Shown piece by piece: positions 51,001 to 58,587 of a DNA stretch of 64,000 nt (position 1 is its first letter; each line of letters opens with the position of its first letter). The notes under the pieces were generated by a model, which had not been told where the DNA came from, did no database searches, and was given only the letters and a program-made list of their open reading frames with translations. The position numbers were made by a program, and so were the translations under genes. Source of the DNA: Galaxea fascicularis (lineage: Eukaryota; Cnidaria; Anthozoa; Scleractinia; Euphylliidae); the NCBI GenBank assembly GCA_948470475.1, contig OX419347.1:11981222-12045221 (forward strand), read 5' to 3'.

Positions 51001-54000
51001 AACCATCACTAAACCATTTATGTTTGGTCTGTGCCGTTTAATAATCTTGTATTTTTGGTGGTGACGGCCGGCCATAGTTAAAAAAATTATTGTATTGTAT
51101 TGTATTGTATTGTAGGCATGAGAAATAATAAGACTTACTTTTGCGTGAAATGACGGCTTCTGCCTAAGCTCTGAGTCGGAGCGGATTGTTGACTGACCTA
51201 AAGGGTCCGCAGGTTAGTACTCTTGTTTTGTCTTTTATATGGCCATTTACGCCGAGAAAATTGATTAGCGATTTGTCTCCGTTAGTATGAGTTATGTTTG
51301 TTACTTGTCTTATTTTTCCAATTTCTACGAGAAACAACCGTAAACGAAAGCGTTATTGTTGATTTGTCTGTGAAAACAGGCTTTTGCCTTCACAGACGGG
51401 CAATCGGACGGGACGGGAAAACTCTATAAAACTTCTTTGGGAAAGGCTTCTTCCTGGGGAACTCGCTGGCTGCGGGAAGGCCGGGATCTATTACGACGAA
51501 CGACTATCCTTGAGACAGTAAATCTACACAGAACTTGGCTCCAACGTAGGGTTTAATACCAAGGATACAACCAAGGGCATAGCCCGAACATAACCAAAGA
51601 AACATCTACAATGCACTTCTATTTATGCGAAAACCACAATCTTAGGTGATGAAGTCACATCATTAAAAACTCATAACTAACCGTTACCTGATACAGTTGT
51701 AAGGTAGTGATTGGCTCTAACGGAATCTAGCCTTTACAACATTAATTACTTTCAAAAGCCACACAGGTGGATAACGGCTTCCAACAGGTTAAGTTACAGC
51801 CTAAATGCCCATTACAGTTATGATCTTACAGAACAGTTAACGCTTCAGTGACTAACAACAGGTTGAGTTCAACGATTATTGAACTTGCAACAAAAGACTG
51901 AATATTTTCTACGTTGGCTTTTATATTTTTTATCAGCGAAAGCAAAATAACTAAATACCAATAAATCCTCTCATCACATGTCTCTATGAAATCCCACAAA
52001 AAAAAAAACAAGTGGAGAGAAGTTTGAATTCTTTCCCAAGTGGCAAATTGTAATCACAAACACTGAATTAAATTAATTCTACAACTAAACCGTTTAATAA
52101 ACAACAAATCCGTTTCGGTTTTATTTTTTATTTTATTGTTGTTTCAACAATTAAGAATAAAAAGAAAGAAGTTTTCTATCAACGAAAGGTATACAAAACG
52201 ATAAGACTTATCGATGTATAGCCTTCGCTGTTGACAAAATTAAATTAATTGAAGGTTGAATGACCTGAATAACGGACTGTAAAACTGAAAACCACGGCGA
52301 TTGGCTCTCAAAGTGCATATTTTTATGTATCTCAAGACAGAAAATACAACCACACGAAACAACAGCGCAGGCACTGACAGAGGCAAAGAACAACTTTGAT
52401 ATTTACACAAAATGCACATCTTAAAAGTTCTTCGAAATTGCTCTGAGCATTCAAGGCCCTCTTAATCCAAAAAGTATCCTCTAATTCCCGAGTAATAACA
52501 CTCCAGCCGTTTCTGTCATTATGGAAATCCCAGCATACCCAGAGAAAAGAGCTGCAAATATTTTACGAACCCCCAAAAACAGTGCCATAAAAGGCCGTTT
52601 TTATGCTAGAGACGTCAAAGTCGTCGAGACGCATTTGACGTCTGAGATGTTAAAGCCGTCTGGTATGAAAACAGGACGCATAAAAGTAGACAAACTAATG
52701 GACAAAAACAAGACTTTTCTAAAAAAAAAAGACCAGGTTCTATTCTCGGAGGACACTGGGCACGAGCAACTGAAACTCGCCACCAAATAAACGTTAACAC
52801 ACGAATACTGATATGAGCAAATAAAAATGGCGGGATTGCAGCTTCTCAAATTTATGTCTCGGCGTTGCCTAGAAGGACAGATGCAAATATTTTTGTAAGA
52901 CAAATCGGTTTAAGAATCAGCATTTTCTAGCCATGGACAAGGAACTAGAAGTAGCCTCGGCAACTTCCAGTTCCTTGTCCATGGCTAGAAAATGCTTGTT
53001 TGTCGTGTCGACCAAGAGAGCAAAGACGGACCGAAGTGCAGATGAACAAAGGACTTCGGGTTAAATGCGTCCCAGTTAGGGCGTCCCGTTTTCATACTAG
53101 ACACGTCTAACGTCTGAGACGTTAAAATCGTCGGTTAAGTGCGTCGCAACGATGCACTTAAAACAAGACGTCGTCAGACGTTAAATGCGTCTGTCATATT
53201 TGTCGTTTTTATAATAGACGTTTGTGATATTGTCACTTGACCCTTACTGTTTATAACTCCAGAATGTTGTTGTTAAATGTGCGAAGGGATTTTAGCTCTG
53301 ACCAGAAGGGCTTTAAGAGACTTGTCCTTCCTGTGGGCGACAATTGGAGGTTCAGAGTATATTTGACCGAGTCTATTGCTATCAGTTATAAGGTGCCAAT
53401 GTTTCATAAGAACCCTTTTTAGGTTAGGCGTAACTGGGTTGAAAGTCGTGATGAAAGGCAAAACTACGGAGCCCGATTAGTGCCATCCAAAATTCTTGCT
53501 CGATTTTTGGGCCGCTTACATTTTCTATTGACATTTTGTTCTGAAACGACTCTGGGAGCGCTTGCCATCAATTCAATTTTCTGGCACAATTCTGATTTCC
53601 TGACACGGCTTTTTCTCTCTCGCGAAACACCCCTCGGGGGCCGGGAGCGATGAGAGGCGGCTGTATTCGCAGGCTACGTTGATTCCCTCTTCTTGGGGAA
53701 TATTAGTGTAGAGTGAACACACATCTAGTGAAACTAGAATCGCGTTATCTGGAAGTGGAGTGTTTTCAATGAAGTTGATGAAATGAGTGGTGTCTTTGAT
53801 ATATGACTCTTGTTTTTTAGCGATCGGTTGTAAAAGTGAATCAACAAAACTTGAGATTCATTCTGTTGGGCCACCGCTACCAGAAACAGTAGGTCTGCCG
53901 ACTGGAGTAGCTTTATGTATTTTGGTCAGCGTGTAGAATTCTGGTATTCTCGCTGGGTTGTGGCCTGAATTAAGCCACTTGTGGGTCATTTTGTCAATAT

Positions 54001-57000
54001 GTCCTTTAGCGAACAATGTGTTGACTCCGGTATTGTTTTGACTTTGGCGGCTGTTTGTGATACTATGGGTTCTTCGAGAGATTTATAGACTTTCTCGTTA
54101 GAGACTTATTCTAAACCTTCTTCGATTTTCTGAGTTGTGTCCATAACAACTGTAGTAGTTTCCTTTGTCGGCTTTTTTAAGATTTATCTCGCTGTTAGTT
54201 TTAAGCGTTTTGAGGGCTGGTCTTTGATTTGCTGGTAGGTTGTCCTTTACTTCGGTAAAGTTGATATTTGCAATCTCAATTCCGGTAACTGTCTAGAGCC
54301 ACTGATGGTTGTGGTGGCGGTTACTAGTTAGATCTGATGTAGAACGGATGTGGATTGCTTTTAGAGTTAGCAAGTAATATAGAGCGAGCAAAGCAATTGA
54401 AATCTCTAATGAGATTTCTTTGTGAGGCCGGTTTTTCAGGGGTTGGGATTTCAGGCCTTTCGCAAGCAAAGCAATTTCTTGGTCAGTAAGGTTTGTATTG
54501 GACATATTTCTAACGAATTTCCCATTAGTAGTCCTAAGTTTGTTTTTGTACTGATTTCTAGAGGCTTTGCGCCTAGCGGATCGCTTTTGACTAGTGGTCC
54601 GGATTCGCACGGGTTTGGCGCGGGAAGAGTCAGTGAAACCGTTTCACTGACTTTGGATACAATGAAACTCTTTCTTTTTCGCTCAAAAACAAGAGAGCTG
54701 CTAGGGCCAATAAGCGCTCAATTGCAACGATTTTGCAGTAAAAACCACATAAAATATAATTTTAAAACCGCGAATTGTTATTCATTCCAAAGTTTCTGGC
54801 TTGTTATTGTTTTTGCATACATAAGAGGAAACTTTACGGAAATGTTCAAAGAAATATATCTCCTTTTCTTTTTTTTTTTTTAGAAACATTTTAAGTCTCT
54901 ATTTTAAAACTTTAGACTTAATTAACTCTGAAAAATGTGCGGCTACTCCCAGTTTTCTTTTTTATTTTCAATACCCCTTACCAATATATACTTTTTGGCA
55001 TAGTCACACCCGCTGAAAAAATATCTTCGTATTAGTAGGCGCCATCTTTAAGTGTCATTCCTTATTTCGGGAACTGGCTTATGTCAGTTGCTGCCAGTAG
55101 ACTTATTATGTACTGTCACTTAAATGAGAATATCTAGAATCGAAAGTTCTTTTTAGCCTTCTCCCCAGGGTATATCCGGGATAAAAACAGGGGTATTTAT
55201 AGTCTTTGCTTTATAAATCGATGCTGGTACCCTTACGAAAATGATGTCTCTCAGACTGTGATCATGTTTCTGTTCTTATCGTTTGTTATGTAATCAGTAG
55301 TTCATTAAAGTAGAGCTATTTCGATGAATAAAGACTTACCAACTCTGATCTCAAATGGATTCAAACGATCCCAACAAGGGCAAAATCCTCTGTTGACAAT
55401 GTACACCTCTGTCACAGGCTCTGCTCGCTCCAGATCGACTCTCCACCAAGGTTTCACAACCTCAGAACCAGTATGTGTACATGAACGACCAGGAAAGTAA
55501 GGATTGCTATTACCATCCACTGCTCGGCTAGAGGTATCTCTACCGCTTATCGCATCCGTTGGCTTAAGATATGCAAGATTTTCTGGAAGAAATTATTGAA
55601 CGAGAGAAGTATTGCAATGATGCAGAAATAACCCTGGAATCACATTCGTATCTTTTAAATAAATTTCCTTTGTTTTTTTCACAGAAAAAATTCCGTTGAC
55701 GACAGTTAGCATTTGATAGAGTATAATAACTTGGGTTAATCTCTGTTTAGAAGGCATGAAAAATACCTTCAAACATGTATTCATTTTTGAGCAAGTTATA
55801 ATTGATTTATAAACTTTCGATCGAGTTTTTTTTTTTAAAGTAATTAAAGCAAGATCCGTATTACTATTTTCTTTTTCCAGTACTCTGGATACTCTTAATC
55901 CTGAGAATATGTCGAGTGTCAGTTTCGCAACAAGATTGTTTATATGTGTCCTCAAGCAGACGCTGAACGATGAGAATCTCTCCTATCCGTGCGGGATGCC
56001 GAACGGGAAAGTCGAATACAACAAGAACGGAACAATTTTAATTTTCTGATAAGTTTTTATTCTTTTATATCTTTAGATTTTATCAATTCTATTTTTATCA
56101 GTTTATCAAGAGGAACTAAAAGAACTCGAGGTGTTCCCAGTGGGATTCGAACCCGCGGTTTGGCTAAGAAAGAAGCGATGGCGATGATCAACAGGCTACA
56201 AGGCTAAGGCAAAGTAAAATGAACGGTTTCAGTGACTCGGTCATATTTACGTGAACTGGAAATGCCATCAATCAGCGAGCTTTTAACCGGAAATCAGCCA
56301 AATTATCAGCCAGATCAACCTGTAGCCTCGCGCCTAAAATAATTTCTCCACTGGTTCCAGTCGACCTTAATGGCGTTTCGTGTATGATATTATAATTATT
56401 TTTCCAGCAAATTTTAGAGGGCATCAATAGGGAGTCAGTTCTAAAGGCCCTAATTCCTAACATTTTTCTTCAAAACCTTGTTAAAAATAAGGAATTCCGA
56501 GTAACAGCAGAAACGTTAAGCGATTTCATAAGCATTGCCTGCACTTCATGAAATAGACAGAAAATTGTGGCCCTTTTGGTTGCCAGTACAGCACTGTCCG
56601 AAACTAAGCGAGCAGCTGAACGAATCGACAAATCGGCACTGGTGAATACTGACTTCAGTCGATTTAAACACGTTGTCCACTATTTGACTTTATAGCAAAC
56701 AATTATGTTTTCAGTTTAGGGACCGTTTATTTTTTACGAGGTAGGGGGAGGGGGAGGGGGGGCTGGTGGAATTTTCGTTCTTATCATTATCATCACTTTC
56801 ACTTCTGCAGTACTCATCTTCATCGCTGTCACTGTCTTGTAAGGATTCTTTATCAGCTCCATCTCTTTCTCTTAGTCGTGTTTGCAGCATTAATGGATCA
56901 GCGCCTTGCGATTACCTTCACCTTGTCGTTCTTAGGGCTTTTGAAGTGTTGGTGTAGTCCATGGTGCTTGAGGTACTTGTTAAGCTCTGTCACTCGAAGC

Positions 57001-58450
57001 TGTTTCAGTTTGGTCGAATCTTCACACAGATCTTTCCAAGCATAATCAGCATACACTTTTTCCTTTGTTTTTCTGGCTCTCCTTCGTACGCTCTTCTGCT
57101 CTCTTCTTCTTTTTGAACTCCATCACCTCAAGGTGCTTAAAGTAATCCACTACAAACTTTGCCTTCATGATAAATTTGTCAGAAAATGCAGCCACACTTT
57201 CTGGATCTGACATAAGGAACCTACCACTGCTATGCTCCTTCTTTAATTGCACTCTGGGCTGCCAAATTCGTTGTATGGTAGGTCATAGTGGTACTCGGGA
57301 AGAGAGGAATGATTAGGAAAAGGCTTCGGACATCTACCCATTGCTGGTGCAGTCCATTCATTACGAAAAGAGCAATTGCCTCCTACCTTTTCTCCACAAG
57401 ACAATTTTAGAAACTCCCTGTAATTCTCCCCTTCCCCGTAATGTTCATGTAAGAAATCTTCAATTTTACCAAAGTAATTGCTACCAGGCACAGACTGTTT
57501 CTGCGATCCAGCATTGTGGTACTGTATGCTATGACTGAAAACGACGAAAGCGACTCTAGCAGCAGCACGAGCGAGGAGGAAGAGCTTGGCAATGATGACG
57601 AAGAGGAGCATGAGCAGAGAGACGTTGCACAGCACTAACCTGATAAAGAATCTTTTAATGATAGTTTCCTAGCTTTGTCGTGGAACTGAACGCTGTCATG
57701 CAAACGCAGAACAAACGTTTTTGATACATTTATAGACCTTCTGCTTGTTTCTGTATATGCAGTTTTATTTAATAATAAAACATCATGTCAACTCTACATG
57801 AACTAAAATATTTCGCGTGCCCCCCCTTCTCTCGGTTTTTTTGGGATGCCCCCCTTTTAAGCCATTTTTTTGCGTGACCCCCCCCCAAATCCCACCAGCC
57901 CCCCTCCCCTACCTCGTAAAAAAATGAACGGTCCCTTAGTTCTTGGTTCGCAGCATAAAAATTGTACGATGATCAGTCCACCTAAGCACTCGTGAGGATG
58001 AACGTTGAATCTTGTCCAGGCAGAGAATTTTCAAGCTACCTTGTCCAATTTTTGCTGCCTAATCTGAAGCACAGAGGGTCTTGGTCAATCAAAACTCGCT
58101 GATTTATTTGAGATCATATTGTAGTCCTGAAAAACTGTTGCACTGCGATATTGATACTAATCGTATCTATAACAAAATTCTCGATTCTGATTGGTTCTGC
58201 ACGCGTTTATTTGTCGCGTAATTGCCGCGCTATCACGTGGGTGTCCAATTACAGCTATCCAATTTCAAATTTTTGAAATTGGATACCTGTAATTGGACAC
58301 CTATGCCATTCACGTGTCAATTACGTTCACTTTAATGGCTTCCTTCGTAATGTTTTCCTATTGTTTGTAAGACTTTTGAAACATACCACTGACTTTTTCA
58401 CTCAAAGGAGGTTCTCAAAATCTTCTTAATCTCGAAATTTGTTATTGATA

Positions 58451-58519
<69 letters not shown>

Positions 58520-58546
58520 ACTCGCGCTGCGCGCTCGTCCGATTTT

Positions 58547-58587
<41 letters not shown>

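Noticed and set aside
52521..52790. 89-codon plus-strand frame rich in Lys
   Set aside because: It lies in GACGT-rich repeat sequence with no start context or homology that I recognise.
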